A stretch of 64,000 bases of DNA from an uncultured Veillonellaceae bacterium (GCA_949286115.1 CASEBK010000020.1:25671-89670), one strand, 5' to 3'; positions 41,775 through 51,042 are shown, counted from the stretch's first letter. Translations and numbers: made by a program. The notes: generated by a model from the letters alone, not told the origin.

Positions 41775-42953
41775 ATGGAAGGACGTTTTGGGATCTTCGG
41801 CGGGAGGTATGTGCCGGAGACGCTGATGAGCGAAGTGATCCGCGTGGGGAAAGCCTACGAAATGTATAAAAACGATCCGGATTTCCTGAGGGAGCTGGAA
41901 GGACTCAACCGAAACTACACCGGGCGGCCGTCGCTCCTCTACGAGGCAAAGCATATGTCCCGCGATCTGGGCGTGAAGGTCTATCTCAAGCGGGAGGATC
42001 TGAATCACACGGGGGCGCACAAGATCAACAACTGCATCGGGCAGGCGCTTCTTGCGCGGCGCATGGGCAAGACGCGGCTCATCGCCGAGACCGGCGCAGG
42101 GCAGCACGGCGTAGCGGCGGCCACGGTGGCGGCGCTCTTCGGCATGGAGTGCGAGGTCTTCATGGGGGAGATCGATACGGAGCGGCAGGCGCTCAACGTG
42201 TACCGCATGAAGCTTCTTGGCGCGAAGGTGCACGTGGTGAAGACGGGCTCCCGCGTGCTGAAAGATGCGGTGAACGCGGCCATGCAGGACTGGAGCGCCC
42301 GCTCGGAAGACACGCACTACCTCATCGGCTCGGCGGTAGGACCTGCACCATTTCCTGGGATGGTGCGGGATTTCCAGAGCTGTATCGGCCGGGAGATGCG
42401 GGAGGAGCTCCTTCGGCGGGAGGGACGGCTCCCCGACGCGGTCGTGGCCTGCGTGGGCGGCGGCAGCAACGCCATCGGCACGTTTTATCCTTTCAAAGAT
42501 GACGAAGGGGTGCGGCTCATCGGCTGCGAAGCCGGCGGCAAAGGCGTAGACACGCCGTATCATGCGGCGACCATGGCGCGGGGCCGCGTGGGCGTCTTCC
42601 ACGGCATGAAGTCTCTTTTCTGCCAGGATAGCGATGGAAATATCACGGAGGTGTACTCCATCTCTGCGGGGCTGGACTATCCCGGCGTGAGCCCGGAGCA
42701 TGCGGCGCTCCATGCGTCGGGCCGGGCGGAATATATTCCTGTCACGGACGAAGAGGCGGTCAATGCCTTCGAATATCTGGCGCGGACGGAGGGCATCATC
42801 TGTGCCATCGAGAGCGCGCACGCCGTGGCGGGAGCCATGAGGGAAGCGCGGCGCATGAAGCTGGGGAGCCTCATGGCCGTCACGATCTCCGGGCGGGGCG
42901 ACAAAGACGTAGCGGCCATCGCACGGTATCGCGGCGAGGAATTGAGAGACTGA
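41775..42953 (+). CDS. trpB: Tryptophan synthase beta chain
   Basis: A 392-residue PLP enzyme. The PLP-lysine motif is [16 protein letters not shown] (about residue 76-90). [17 protein letters not shown], the phosphate loop [14 protein letters not shown], and the C-terminal [15 protein letters not shown] are present. It condenses indole with serine. It is separated from trpC by one base. Confidence 0.97.
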   Translation: MEGRFGIFGGRYVPETLMSEVIRVGKAYEMYKNDPDFLRELEGLNRNYTGRPSLLYEAKHMSRDLGVKVYLKREDLNHTGAHKINNCIGQALLARRMGKTRLIAETGAGQHGVAAATVAALFGMECEVFMGEIDTERQALNVYRMKLLGAKVHVVKTGSRVLKDAVNAAMQDWSARSEDTHYLIGSAVGPAPFPGMVRDFQSCIGREMREELLRREGRLPDAVVACVGGGSNAIGTFYPFKDDEGVRLIGCEAGGKGVDTPYHAATMARGRVGVFHGMKSLFCQDSDGNITEVYSISAGLDYPGVSPEHAALHASGRAEYIPVTDEEAVNAFEYLARTEGIICAIESAHAVAGAMREARRMKLGSLMAVTISGRGDKDVAAIARYRGEELRD

Positions 42954-42963
42954 GGAGGGCATC

Positions 42964-43740
42964 ATGGACAGGATCAGAAACGCATTTTCTCACGGCAAAG
43001 CGGTGATCGCTTTTTTGACGGCAGGTGACCCGACGGTCGAAGACAGCGTGCGCTATGCAAAGACGCTGGAGGCGGCCGGGGCGGACCTCGTGGAGATCGG
43101 TGTGCCGTTTTCAGATCCCATCGCCGACGGGCCGGTCATCATGGAAGCGGACGTGCGGGCGCTGGCCCGGCATGTGCATCTGCCCGAAGCGATGGAAGAG
43201 GCGCGGGCCATCCGGAAAGAGAGCGATATCCCGCTGGTCTTTCTCACCTATTACAATCCGGTCTTCGCCTACGGTGTGGAGCGCTTCTTTCGGGATGCGG
43301 CGGCCATCGGCATCGACGGGGTCATCATCCCCGACCTGCCGCTGGAAGAGCAGGGGGAGGCGGCGCCCTTTGCGGAGAAGAGCGGGGTGGCGCTCATTCA
43401 GCTCGTGGCGCCCACGTCGAAGGAGCGCGTCCGCGCCATCGCGGAGAAGGCACAGGGCTTCGTGTACATTGTCTCGTCTGTGGGCGTGACAGGCATGCGT
43501 GACGGCTTCGGCAGCGGCCTGCAGGAGACCATCGCCGCCGTGCGGGAGGTGACGGACGTGCCCTGCGCGGTGGGCTTTGGCATCCACACGCCGGAGCAGG
43601 CGCGGTACATGGCGCGCCTGGCTGACGGCGTCATCACCGGAAGCGCCGTGGTGGACCTCATCGCCAAAGGGGGCGGCGCTGCGGACGAGGCGCTCGGCGC
43701 TTATATCCGGAGCCTCAAAGAGGCCGTCGCTGCCTTGTAA
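42964..43740 (+). CDS. trpA: Tryptophan synthase alpha chain
   Basis: A 258-residue TIM barrel that releases indole from indole-3-glycerol phosphate. Catalytic Glu and Asp lie in [45 protein letters not shown] and [11 protein letters not shown] are also typical. It ends the trp operon; the rpsO promoter overlaps its stop codon and no terminator is seen between them. Confidence 0.96.
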   Translation: MDRIRNAFSHGKAVIAFLTAGDPTVEDSVRYAKTLEAAGADLVEIGVPFSDPIADGPVIMEADVRALARHVHLPEAMEEARAIRKESDIPLVFLTYYNPVFAYGVERFFRDAAAIGIDGVIIPDLPLEEQGEAAPFAEKSGVALIQLVAPTSKERVRAIAEKAQGFVYIVSSVGVTGMRDGFGSGLQETIAAVREVTDVPCAVGFGIHTPEQARYMARLADGVITGSAVVDLIAKGGGAADEALGAYIRSLKEAVAAL

Positions 43741-43763
43741 TTTCCCGGCGGAGCGTGTATAAT
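43735..43763 (+). promoter_or_regulatory. Promoter of rpsO
   Basis: TTGTAA - 17 bases - TATAAT. The -35 overlaps the last codons and stop of trpA. Confidence 0.65.
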
Positions 43764-43850
43764 TCTCCTGTATGTGAACTGTGTCCCGGTCTTTCGAGTA
43801 CTCCGACGAATCACAGAGATACAGCAATTTCCAAAACAGGAGGAACCATT

Positions 43851-44120
43851 ATGCTTACGGCAGAACAGAAAAAAGAAGTCATCGAACAGTACGCCACCCA
43901 CGAAGGCGACACCGGATCTCCGGAAGTGCAGATCGCGATCCTCACGAAGCGCATCAGCATCCTCACGGAACATCTGAAAGAACACAAGAAAGATCATCAT
44001 TCCCGCCGCGGCCTGCTGAAAATGGTCGGTCAGCGCAGAAACATGCTCGACTACCTGCGCCGCACGGACATCGAACGCTACAGAGCGCTCGGCGCCCGTC
44101 TGGGTCTCCGTCTGAAATAA
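43851..44120 (+). CDS. rpsO: 30S ribosomal protein S15
   Basis: An 89-residue S15, full length. It shows [48 protein letters not shown] and the basic C terminus. It binds the 16S rRNA three-way junction and in many bacteria represses its own translation. ACAGGAG before the ATG can pair with CTCCTGT at 43765, near the transcription start. Confidence 0.98.
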   Translation: MLTAEQKKEVIEQYATHEGDTGSPEVQIAILTKRISILTEHLKEHKKDHHSRRGLLKMVGQRRNMLDYLRRTDIERYRALGARLGLRLK

Positions 44121-44126
44121 GACGTG

Positions 44127-44162
44127 ATACGGCATCCATTTCCATGGGTGCCGTATTTTTTT
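44127..44162 (+). terminator. Terminator of rpsO
   Basis: ATACGGCATCC - 8 bases - GGGTGCCGTAT (one G-T type pair), followed by a T-run. Confidence 0.9.
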
Positions 44163-44174
44163 ATGCCTTCTACA

Positions 44175-44203
44175 TTTATTATCGGTTTCCAGTATGGTAA
44201 AAT
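44175..44203 (+). promoter_or_regulatory. Promoter of the hydroxyacid dehydrogenase gene
   Basis: TTTATT - 17 bases - TAAAAT, with a TGG extension of the -10. Confidence 0.45.
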
Positions 44204-44262
44204 AACTACATTCTATATCAAGGCGGCTCGTGCCGCAGTAGGCAACATAAGGAGGCTGTGCA

Positions 44263-45219
44263 ATGGCAGAGAGAAAAGTGACGATCGGCGTATTGGGCGC
44301 GGGCCACGTGGGCGCGCATGTGGCGTATGCGCTGGGCATGATGGGCATCGCGGATGTGGTGAAGATCTGCGACCCGAAAGAAGCGAAGGCAGTGAGCGAG
44401 CGGCAGGACCTTATGGATGCGGTATACTTCATGCCTCACCGCGTGGACTATCAGCTCGCGGACTATGCGAGCCTTGCGGACTGCGACATCATCATCAATG
44501 CGGTGGGCGACATCACGCTCTGCGCCACGGGCAGCCGTGACGACGAGATGCACTACACCGTGCGTCAGGTGGCCGAGACCATCCCGAAGGTTATGGCGGG
44601 CGGCTTCGACGGCATCTTCATCAATATCACCAATCCCTGCGACGTGGTGACGCACCTCATCGCCGAGAAGAGCGGGCTCCCGAAGGGCCGCGTCTTCGGC
44701 ACGGGGACGCTCCTCGACTCGTCCCGGCTCATCAGCGCCATCGCGCAGCAGACGGGCATCGAACACCATTCGTTCAACGCGTTCATGATGGGCGAGCACG
44801 GCGATCGTCAGATGATCCCTTGGTCGCTCGTGAATTTCCGCGGCAAGCCTCTTGCGCAGATGGAAAAGGACCCGCGCTTCCAGTTCGATAAGGAAGCGGT
44901 GCGCACCCAGACCATCAAAGCGGGATGGGTGACCTACAGCGGCAAGTTCTGCACGGAGTACGGCATCTGCTCCGCCGCGGCCACGCTCGCGAGAGCAGTG
45001 CTCCACGACGAGCGGAAGATCTTCCCCGCAAGCGTTCCGCTGGACGGCGAATACGGCGAGAGCGGCATCTTCTGCGGCGTGCCTGCGCTCATCGGGAAGA
45101 ACGGCGTGGAAGAAGTCATGGAGTATGAGCTCCCTGCCGACGAGATGGCGGAATTCAAAGCGTGCTGCGAGACCGTGCGCGCCAACATCGCCCGGGCGGC
45201 GGCGCTCCTTGGAAAGTGA
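44263..45219 (+). CDS. L-2-hydroxyacid (lactate / 2-hydroxyisocaproate) dehydrogenase
   Basis: A 318-residue NAD-dependent enzyme of the lactate/malate dehydrogenase family. The Rossmann motif is GVLGAGHVGAHVAYALG, the NAD-binding Asp is in VKICDPKEAK, NITNPCDVVTHLI follows, and the catalytic His is in MMGEHGDRQMIP (about residue 178). The active-site loop VGDITLCATGSRDDEM is longer than in standard lactate dehydrogenases and resembles L-2-hydroxyisocaproate dehydrogenase, so branched 2-oxo acids may be the substrate. AAGGAGG precedes the ATG. Confidence 0.82.
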   Translation: MAERKVTIGVLGAGHVGAHVAYALGMMGIADVVKICDPKEAKAVSERQDLMDAVYFMPHRVDYQLADYASLADCDIIINAVGDITLCATGSRDDEMHYTVRQVAETIPKVMAGGFDGIFINITNPCDVVTHLIAEKSGLPKGRVFGTGTLLDSSRLISAIAQQTGIEHHSFNAFMMGEHGDRQMIPWSLVNFRGKPLAQMEKDPRFQFDKEAVRTQTIKAGWVTYSGKFCTEYGICSAAATLARAVLHDERKIFPASVPLDGEYGESGIFCGVPALIGKNGVEEVMEYELPADEMAEFKACCETVRANIARAAALLGK

Positions 45220-45232
45220 CGGGGGAGGCGCC

Positions 45233-45394
45233 ATGGACGAAAAAGACGAAAAAGCCATTCAGCAGGCGATGCGCCAGCTCCTCCGGGACCCGGTGATGGT
45301 GCGGGAAGTGGCAAAACTGCGCGACCGCGGCATGTCGGAAACGTACGTGCAGAACTGGCTCCGCCAGATCGCGCTGCTCAATATGGAAAAATAA
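45233..45394 (+). CDS. Small charged protein, unknown
   Basis: A 53-residue protein beginning MDEKDEKAIQQAMRQLL and ending WLRQIALLNMEK. It is likely all helical, with no signal or membrane segment. GGGGGAGG precedes the ATG, and a terminator follows directly, which supports a real gene co-transcribed with the dehydrogenase. No family recognised. Confidence 0.6.
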   Translation: MDEKDEKAIQQAMRQLLRDPVMVREVAKLRDRGMSETYVQNWLRQIALLNMEK

Positions 45395-45400
45395 AGAAGG

Positions 45401-45425
45401 ACCGGACGCCTGTCGTCCGGTTTTT
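45401..45425 (+). terminator. Terminator after the small charged protein
   Basis: ACCGGACG-CCTGT-CGTCCGGT followed by TTTT. Confidence 0.88.
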
Positions 45426-45541
45426 GCGTGCATTCATAGCGGGCATGAAGAGAAATTCTATATAAGCATTATGCATGGCGCGCCCTTTGCGGTATAAAAA
45501 AGACAGAGAACGAAATGAACTGTTGGAAAGGAGAGAGGCAT

Positions 45542-46393
45542 ATGGATACGATGCAGCTGAGAAACGGCGTCGCCATGCCCATGATGGGGCTTGGGGTCTT
45601 TCAGGTGACGGATGAGGCGCTCTGCCGGAAAGCGGTAAGCGAAGCGCTCCGGACGGGATACCGCATGATCGATACGGCGGCGTGCTACGGAAACGAACGC
45701 GCCGTAGGAGAGGCCGTCCGCGAAAGCGGCCTCGCAAGAGAAGACGTGTTTCTCGTGTCGAAGGTGTGGATCCAGGACGCGGGCTATGAGAAGACCATGG
45801 CATCTTTTGAGAAGACGCTCCGCAATTTGGAAACAGACTATCTCGACCTGTACCTCATCCACATGCCCTACGGGGACTACTACGGGAGCTGGCGCGCCAT
45901 GGAGGACCTGCTGGATGATGGCCGTGTCCGCGCCATCGGGGTGTGCAATTTTCTGGAAGACCGGCTGGCAGACCTTATCCTCAGCAGCCGTACCGCGCCC
46001 ATGGTGGATCAGATGGAGATCCATCCCTTCTGTCAGCGGAAGGCACTTCGCGGCCTGATGAAACGATACGGCATCGCGCCCATGGCGTGGGCGCCCTTTG
46101 CGGAGGGCAAGGGCGGTCTCTTTACGGATCCGGTCCTCACAGCGGTGGGCGCGAAATACGGAAAGACGCCGGCGCAGGTGGTGCTTCGCTGGCTCCGGCA
46201 GGAGGGGGTCGTCGCCATTCCCAAGTCGGTCCACAGAGAGCGCATCGAAGAGAATTTCGCCGTGGACGATTTCACGCTCTCGGCGGAGGACATGCGCGCG
46301 GTCGAAGAGATGGACACGGGGAAGTGGCTCATCCTTGACATCCCGAGCCTTGACGAAGTATATCGTCTCCACGGCATACGCTTCACGCAGTGA
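45542..46393 (+). CDS. Aldo/keto reductase
   Basis: A 283-residue TIM barrel NADPH oxidoreductase. The catalytic tetrad is visible: Asp and Tyr in YRMIDTAACYGNERAVG, Lys in FLVSKVWIQDAG, and His in LYLIHMPYG. C-terminal NADP-binding residues are in AIPKSVHRERIEENFAV. It resembles AKR5-type 2,5-diketogluconate/methylglyoxal reductases; the substrate is unknown. AAAGGAGAG sets the start. It begins a four-gene redox group with a TATAAA -10 at 45493. Confidence 0.88.
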   Translation: MDTMQLRNGVAMPMMGLGVFQVTDEALCRKAVSEALRTGYRMIDTAACYGNERAVGEAVRESGLAREDVFLVSKVWIQDAGYEKTMASFEKTLRNLETDYLDLYLIHMPYGDYYGSWRAMEDLLDDGRVRAIGVCNFLEDRLADLILSSRTAPMVDQMEIHPFCQRKALRGLMKRYGIAPMAWAPFAEGKGGLFTDPVLTAVGAKYGKTPAQVVLRWLRQEGVVAIPKSVHRERIEENFAVDDFTLSAEDMRAVEEMDTGKWLILDIPSLDEVYRLHGIRFTQ

Positions 46394-46407
46394 AAGGGGG
46401 ACTTTCG

Positions 46408-46902
46408 ATGAAACGATGGACGATGGCGCTCTGTGCGGTACTGACCGCAGCGGCGCTTTCCGGATGCAGCGCAGAGGAAGCGCCGAAGGCGGCGGCCGCT
46501 CCGGCACCTGCGGCGGAGAAGGAGGAAACAGTCATGCAGGACAGAGAGGAAGCGAGGATGATCCGCGTGCGGGATGAGGCGGGCCACGCGGTGCTCTTTA
46601 CGCTGGAAGACAACAGCGCCGCCGATTCGCTCTACCGCCAGCTGCCGCTCACCACGGCGGTCAGGGATTACAGCACCAATGAAAAGATCTTTTACCCCCA
46701 AGCGTTGGATATCTCCAACGCGCCGCACCCGCCGATGGAGCTGGGAACACTGGCGTACTACGCGCCGTGGGGCAATGTAGTCCTGTTTTTTGGAAAGTAT
46801 AACGCGAACAGCGACCTCTATGAGCTGGGACATGTATCCGCAGGGATGGACGAGATCGCCCGGCTGACGGGAACGATCACCGTCGAGGCGGCGGAAGGAT
46901 AA
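46408..46902 (+). CDS. Cyclophilin-like fold lipoprotein
   Basis: A 164-residue protein with signal ending in LSGC (Cys about 20), an Ala/Pro/Glu spacer, then a small beta barrel domain. RVRDEAGHAVLFTLEDNSAADSLYRQLP and ELGTLAYYAPWGNVVLFFG match the bacterial cyclophilin-like family (not a peptidyl-prolyl isomerase with known activity). Such proteins are often next to flavodoxins and aldo/keto reductases, as here. Start at the ATG with AAAGGGGG upstream. Confidence 0.77.
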   Translation: MKRWTMALCAVLTAAALSGCSAEEAPKAAAAPAPAAEKEETVMQDREEARMIRVRDEAGHAVLFTLEDNSAADSLYRQLPLTTAVRDYSTNEKIFYPQALDISNAPHPPMELGTLAYYAPWGNVVLFFGKYNANSDLYELGHVSAGMDEIARLTGTITVEAAEG

Positions 46903-46918
46903 GAAAGGAGCACATAAC

Positions 46919-47389
46919 ATGAGTAAAAAACTGGTAGCGTATTTTTCTGCGACGGGCACGACGCGCCGTGCCGCCAAGGCGCTGGCGGAGGCCGCCGGAG
47001 CGGACCTCTATGAGATCCGTCCTGCCGTGCCCTATACTATGTCCGATCTCAACTGGAATGACAAACACTCCCGGAGCTCGGCCGAGTCCGGGGACCCAGC
47101 GGCCCGTCCGGCCCTGGCGGATGCGAAGGCGGATATCGCCGCCTATGACGTGATCTTTCTGGGATTCCCCATCTGGTGGTATACCGCTCCGAAGATCATC
47201 CGCACTTTTCTCGAGAGTTATGACTTCTCCGGGAAGACCGTGGTGCTCTTTGCCACGTCCGGCGGCAGCAGCCTCGGCCATACGAAGGAGGATCTCGCGC
47301 CGTCCTGCCCGGGAGCCGTCATCCGGGACGGGAAGATGATCCGCGGAGACAGCGCCGCTTCGCTCAGAACATTTGCGGAGCGTTTCTGA
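46919..47389 (+). CDS. Flavodoxin (cytoplasmic)
   Basis: A 156-residue flavodoxin with no signal. The phosphate loop is intact and compact, YFSATGTTRRAAKALAEA, unlike the three lipoproteins at 35-37 kb. The aromatic loop IFLGFPIWWYTAPKIIRTF and the second loop FATSGGSSLGHT are present. It carries electrons via FMN. GAAAGGAG precedes the ATG. Confidence 0.9.
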   Translation: MSKKLVAYFSATGTTRRAAKALAEAAGADLYEIRPAVPYTMSDLNWNDKHSRSSAESGDPAARPALADAKADIAAYDVIFLGFPIWWYTAPKIIRTFLESYDFSGKTVVLFATSGGSSLGHTKEDLAPSCPGAVIRDGKMIRGDSAASLRTFAERF

Positions 47390-47399
47390 GGAGGCCGTC

Positions 47400-47933
47400 A
47401 TGAAGATCCTCGTACTGGAAGGGAGCCCCAATCGGAACGGCTCTTCGCACCGGCTCGCAGCGGAATTCATCCGCGGAGCCGAAGAGGCGGGGCACACCGT
47501 ATCGGTCATCGAGGCAGCCCATGCCCGGGTCCATCCCTGCATGGGCTGCGTCCGCTGCGGCTATGAAGGACCGTGCGTGCAGAAGGACGATATGGAGACC
47601 ATCCGCCCGGCGATCCTTTCGTCGGACATGCTCGTCTTTGTGACGCCTCTCTATTACTACGGTATGTCGGCGCAGCTCAAGGCGCTGGTGGACCGCTTCT
47701 GCGCGTTCAACGCGAGCCTTGCCTCGCGGCACCTGCAGTCCGCTCTCATCGCAGCGGCGTGGAACAGCGACGGCTGGACCTTCGACGCGCTCAGGGCGCA
47801 TTATCAGACGCTCGTGCGGTACCTGTCCTTCCGCGACCGGGGAATGATCCTCGGCCGCGGCTGCGGCACGCCGGCCATGACAGAGCGGTCCGAATATATG
47901 CGAAAGGCCTACGAGCTCGGACGGAGCCTGTGA
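47400..47933 (+). CDS. NAD(P)H-dependent FMN reductase / flavodoxin-like oxidoreductase
   Basis: A 177-residue protein with VLEGSPNRNGSSHRLAAEFI (phosphate loop SPNRNGSS), CMGCVRCGYEGPCVQKDDM with four Cys as in iron-sulfur flavoproteins and related reductases, and VTPLYYYGMSAQLKALVDR. It probably reduces FMN or a quinone using NAD(P)H and may feed the flavodoxin just upstream. The start has GAGGAGG. Confidence 0.85.
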   Translation: MKILVLEGSPNRNGSSHRLAAEFIRGAEEAGHTVSVIEAAHARVHPCMGCVRCGYEGPCVQKDDMETIRPAILSSDMLVFVTPLYYYGMSAQLKALVDRFCAFNASLASRHLQSALIAAAWNSDGWTFDALRAHYQTLVRYLSFRDRGMILGRGCGTPAMTERSEYMRKAYELGRSL

Positions 47934-47963
47934 CTTAAACACTTAAAAAGATGAATAAATAAA

Positions 47964-47986
47964 GGAGAGCTTCGGCTCTCTTTTTT
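47964..47986 (+). terminator. Terminator of the redox group
   Basis: GAGAGC-TTCG-GCTCTC followed by TTTTTT, with a stable UUCG tetraloop. Confidence 0.92.
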
Positions 47987-48023
47987 CGTGCCCGTTTCCG
48001 TGTGCGTATGGTTTGCGGGGATG

Positions 48024-48032
48024 TGATACAAT
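48024..48032 (+). promoter_or_regulatory. Extended -10 promoter of the phosphoethanolamine transferase gene
   Basis: TGA-TACAAT, 82 bases before the start. A TTGACA at 48050 is also present but has no good -10. Confidence 0.4.
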
Positions 48033-48113
48033 AAAATGCGGACAAAAAGTTGACACGGATTTGAAATACGGCACAGATCATCAAGAAGATTTTACACAGC
48101 GGAGACGAAATAT

Positions 48114-50330
48114 ATGCTGAGATATGTGAAACGGATGAGGCTCCTGTGGTGCGCGGCGACGCTCATCCCCTTTGGCGTGGCCTTTCTCCTGAGCTGGCTC
48201 TTCGGCTCGCCCGGCGGCTGGCAGATCTCCTCGCAGATCAAGATGTTTTTCCTGTTTCTCCAGATCGGATTCATCACGGCCTTTTTCTGCAGCCGGCACC
48301 TGTACCGTGCGGCGGCGAGCCTGTGGACGACCATCATTCTTCTGTGGCTCCTCTCGCTGGTGGTGCCGTACCTGGCGTCGCAGACGAATCATATCCTCGA
48401 TATGGCGGACACCACGTTTGAGATGAGCACGCCGCTCTATCTTTTCCTGTCGTGCCTCACCGCGGCGTGGCTCCTGCCCGGCCGGGGACGCATGCCGCTG
48501 CGCATCCTCTGCATCGTCCTTATTTTCTGCTATATTTTCATACAATTTACATACATCGGCTATTATATCCTTGCGCACTCTCTGCTCTCGCTCAATATGA
48601 TGCTCGCGCTGGCCCAGACGAACCTATCGGAGGCGATGGAGTACGTGCGCGTGAACATCCCTTATGCAGGGCTCTTTGCGGCGGTGGCGGCGCTGGCCTG
48701 CCTCGGATGGATGCTCTTCCGCATGAGCCGCCTCTCCTTCATCCACGCGCGGCGCATGTCGCTCGCCGAGCGGGTCATCGTGCTGTGCCTATTTTTGGGA
48801 AACTGCGGCATCGCCGTGCTCTCCGCCTCGGAGACGCAGCTCGCTCACGTGATGTATGAGACGAAAGAGACGCTGGACAGCTTCCGCGATTATCAGAAGA
48901 TACTGGAGAATCGGAAGCACATGCGCGTCACAGATGAAAAGACGCTGGCAGAGCTCCGGGAAGTGCCCGACGGTGTGTATGTCCTCGTCATCGGCGAGTC
49001 GCTCAACCGGGACCACATGAACGTCTACGGCTATCCGCGGCAGACTACGCCCTTCCAGTCGGCTGCGGCAGAAGACTACCATTATACCTTTTTTGACAAT
49101 GCCTACGCCTGCTATACCCAGACGGTACAGGTGCTCACCTACGCTCTGACGGAGAAGAACCAGTACAACGATGTGGCGCTCGCTGACGCCTATTCCATCA
49201 TCGATATGGCGCGAGCAGCGGGCTTCAAGACCACGTGGATCTCGAACCAGTCCCGGTACGGCGTGTGGGATACGCCCATCGGGGCCATCGGTTCCACATG
49301 CGACGTGCAGTATTGGGTGAACGAATACATCGGCACGGGGGTCGTCACGAAAGATTACGACGAAGTGCTCATCCCGTACCTGCAGAAGGTGGACCCGAAT
49401 AACCGGCGGCAGCTCATCGTGATCCATCTCATGGGGAGCCACGTGAGCTACTGGGACCGCTATCCCAGCTCGTTCTATAAGTATCCCCTCGATACATCGA
49501 AGGAGCGAACCAGCGCACAGGTGATGATCGATGAATACGACAACTCCGTGCTCTACAACGACTATGTCATGCAGGGCATCATGACCACTGCGGTGAATCA
49601 GCTCCGCGCGGACGGCGTGCTCTATTTCTCCGATCACGCCGAGCAGGTGACGGAGCGCCCCGGCCATAATGCGGACATGTTCGATTTCACCATGGTGCAT
49701 ATCCCCTTCTGGGTATATACTTCGGATAATTACTGGGAAAATCATCCGCAGAATATGGAGTGGATCAAGAACCGCGCTCACACGCCGTTCACAAATGACA
49801 TGCTCTACGACACGTTCCTTGGCTTCATGGGCATTCGGGCGGTCCATTACGACCGGCACTGCGACCTGTTCAGCCAGGGGTACAACAAGATGCCCGAGCA
49901 GCTCATGACCATGTATGGAAATATCTGGGTGTCGAAGGATGAAGAAGGACTCAAGTCCGGCCGCAAAGTGCTCGAAGCGCTCCGCTTCCCCGAAGATGAA
50001 GAGCGGGGCGGCGCCCCGGCTCCTGTGACCGTGCCTGCGGAAGAGCCGACCGCTCTGCCGGAAGGACCGGCGACTGCAGAGGAAGCGGAAGAAGCGGCGG
50101 CCATAGAAGGACAGCCAGGCATTGTGACGGGAGAGCCTTCGGCAGCGGAAAAGACAGCCCGGCCTGCGGCAGCAGGGGTAGAGAAGAAGCCCGAAGCAGA
50201 GGCGCCGGCCGCCCTGCCGGAGATGGGGCAGGAGAAAGAGGCTCCGGCTGAGGCAGAGGTGGGAAAAACGGCGGACACCGCGTCTGCTGCCGCGCCGCCT
50301 GTGCCGGAGCCCGCACCGGCCGCCGCATGA
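48114..50330 (+). CDS. Phosphoethanolamine transferase (EptA-like) with long C-terminal tail
   Basis: A 738-residue envelope enzyme. Five hydrophobic segments in the first 230 residues are followed by a periplasmic sulfatase-fold domain. That domain holds the metal site VIGESLNRDHMNVYGYPRQ (about 295), the nucleophile-Thr region NAYACYTQTVQVL, and LYFSDHAEQVTERPGHNADMF split across the second metal site. It modifies lipid A or core sugars, implying an outer membrane. From about residue 630 a 100-residue Ala/Glu/Pro tail without hydrophobic segments follows; usual family members end before it. No strong ribosome site precedes the ATG. Confidence 0.85.
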   Translation: MLRYVKRMRLLWCAATLIPFGVAFLLSWLFGSPGGWQISSQIKMFFLFLQIGFITAFFCSRHLYRAAASLWTTIILLWLLSLVVPYLASQTNHILDMADTTFEMSTPLYLFLSCLTAAWLLPGRGRMPLRILCIVLIFCYIFIQFTYIGYYILAHSLLSLNMMLALAQTNLSEAMEYVRVNIPYAGLFAAVAALACLGWMLFRMSRLSFIHARRMSLAERVIVLCLFLGNCGIAVLSASETQLAHVMYETKETLDSFRDYQKILENRKHMRVTDEKTLAELREVPDGVYVLVIGESLNRDHMNVYGYPRQTTPFQSAAAEDYHYTFFDNAYACYTQTVQVLTYALTEKNQYNDVALADAYSIIDMARAAGFKTTWISNQSRYGVWDTPIGAIGSTCDVQYWVNEYIGTGVVTKDYDEVLIPYLQKVDPNNRRQLIVIHLMGSHVSYWDRYPSSFYKYPLDTSKERTSAQVMIDEYDNSVLYNDYVMQGIMTTAVNQLRADGVLYFSDHAEQVTERPGHNADMFDFTMVHIPFWVYTSDNYWENHPQNMEWIKNRAHTPFTNDMLYDTFLGFMGIRAVHYDRHCDLFSQGYNKMPEQLMTMYGNIWVSKDEEGLKSGRKVLEALRFPEDEERGGAPAPVTVPAEEPTALPEGPATAEEAEEAAAIEGQPGIVTGEPSAAEKTARPAAAGVEKKPEAEAPAALPEMGQEKEAPAEAEVGKTADTASAAAPPVPEPAPAAA

Positions 50331-50376
50331 AATGAATAGTCCCATGATTTGGATCAAAGATAAAGGAGAATGACCC

Positions 50377-51042
50377 GTGCGCCTTCGCAGAAAACCATGG
50401 ATCGATGAAGCGATCAAACAGTTTGGCGATTTTCTTTTCCTCACGCCCCCCGAATCCATCGCCGGGCGGTGGCGGAGCCTGTTTCCCCATCCGGAGCGCC
50501 CGCTCCATGTGGAGATCGGCAGCGGCAAGGGCCAGTTCATCGCGCGCATGGCCGCCCTGCATCCCGATGTGAATTACATCGGCATCGAGCGCGAAGCCGG
50601 CGTCCTGTACTACGCAGGAAAGAAAGTGGCCGAGGCCGAGCCGCCGCTCACGAACGTGCGGCTCCTCCTCATCGATGCGGAAGAGCTCTCTGCGCTCTTC
50701 GCGCCGGGCGAGGTGGACTGCTTCTATCTGAATTTCAGCGACCCCTGGCCGAAGAAGCGCTATTATAAGCGCCGTCTCACGTACCGCGGGTACCTTGCGC
50801 AGTATGCAAAGCTCCTCCGGGAAGAGGGCGAGGTGCGCTTCAAAACGGATAACACCGGGCTGTTTGCCTTTTCCATCGATGAGATGGCAGACACAGGCTG
50901 GCGTTTCCAGAGCGTCACCTTTGATCTGCACGCGCATCCTGTGGAAGGGGACGCCCAGACGGAGTATGAAGAGAAGTTCAGCAGAAAGGGGAACCACATA
51001 TGCCGTCTCGCAGCCATGAAACCGGAGACGGAGAACGCCTGA
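50377..51042 (+). CDS. trmB: tRNA (guanine-N7-)-methyltransferase
   Basis: A 221-residue SAM methyltransferase that makes m7G46 in tRNA. Motifs: HVEIGSGKGQFIARMAALHP, IGIEREAGVLYYA, CFYLNFSDPWPKKRYYKRRL (the diagnostic DPWPKKRHxKRRL-like block) and FKTDNTGLFAFS. GTG start behind AAAGGAG. It overlaps the next gene by 43 bases. Confidence 0.93.
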   Translation: MRLRRKPWIDEAIKQFGDFLFLTPPESIAGRWRSLFPHPERPLHVEIGSGKGQFIARMAALHPDVNYIGIEREAGVLYYAGKKVAEAEPPLTNVRLLLIDAEELSALFAPGEVDCFYLNFSDPWPKKRYYKRRLTYRGYLAQYAKLLREEGEVRFKTDNTGLFAFSIDEMADTGWRFQSVTFDLHAHPVEGDAQTEYEEKFSRKGNHICRLAAMKPETENA

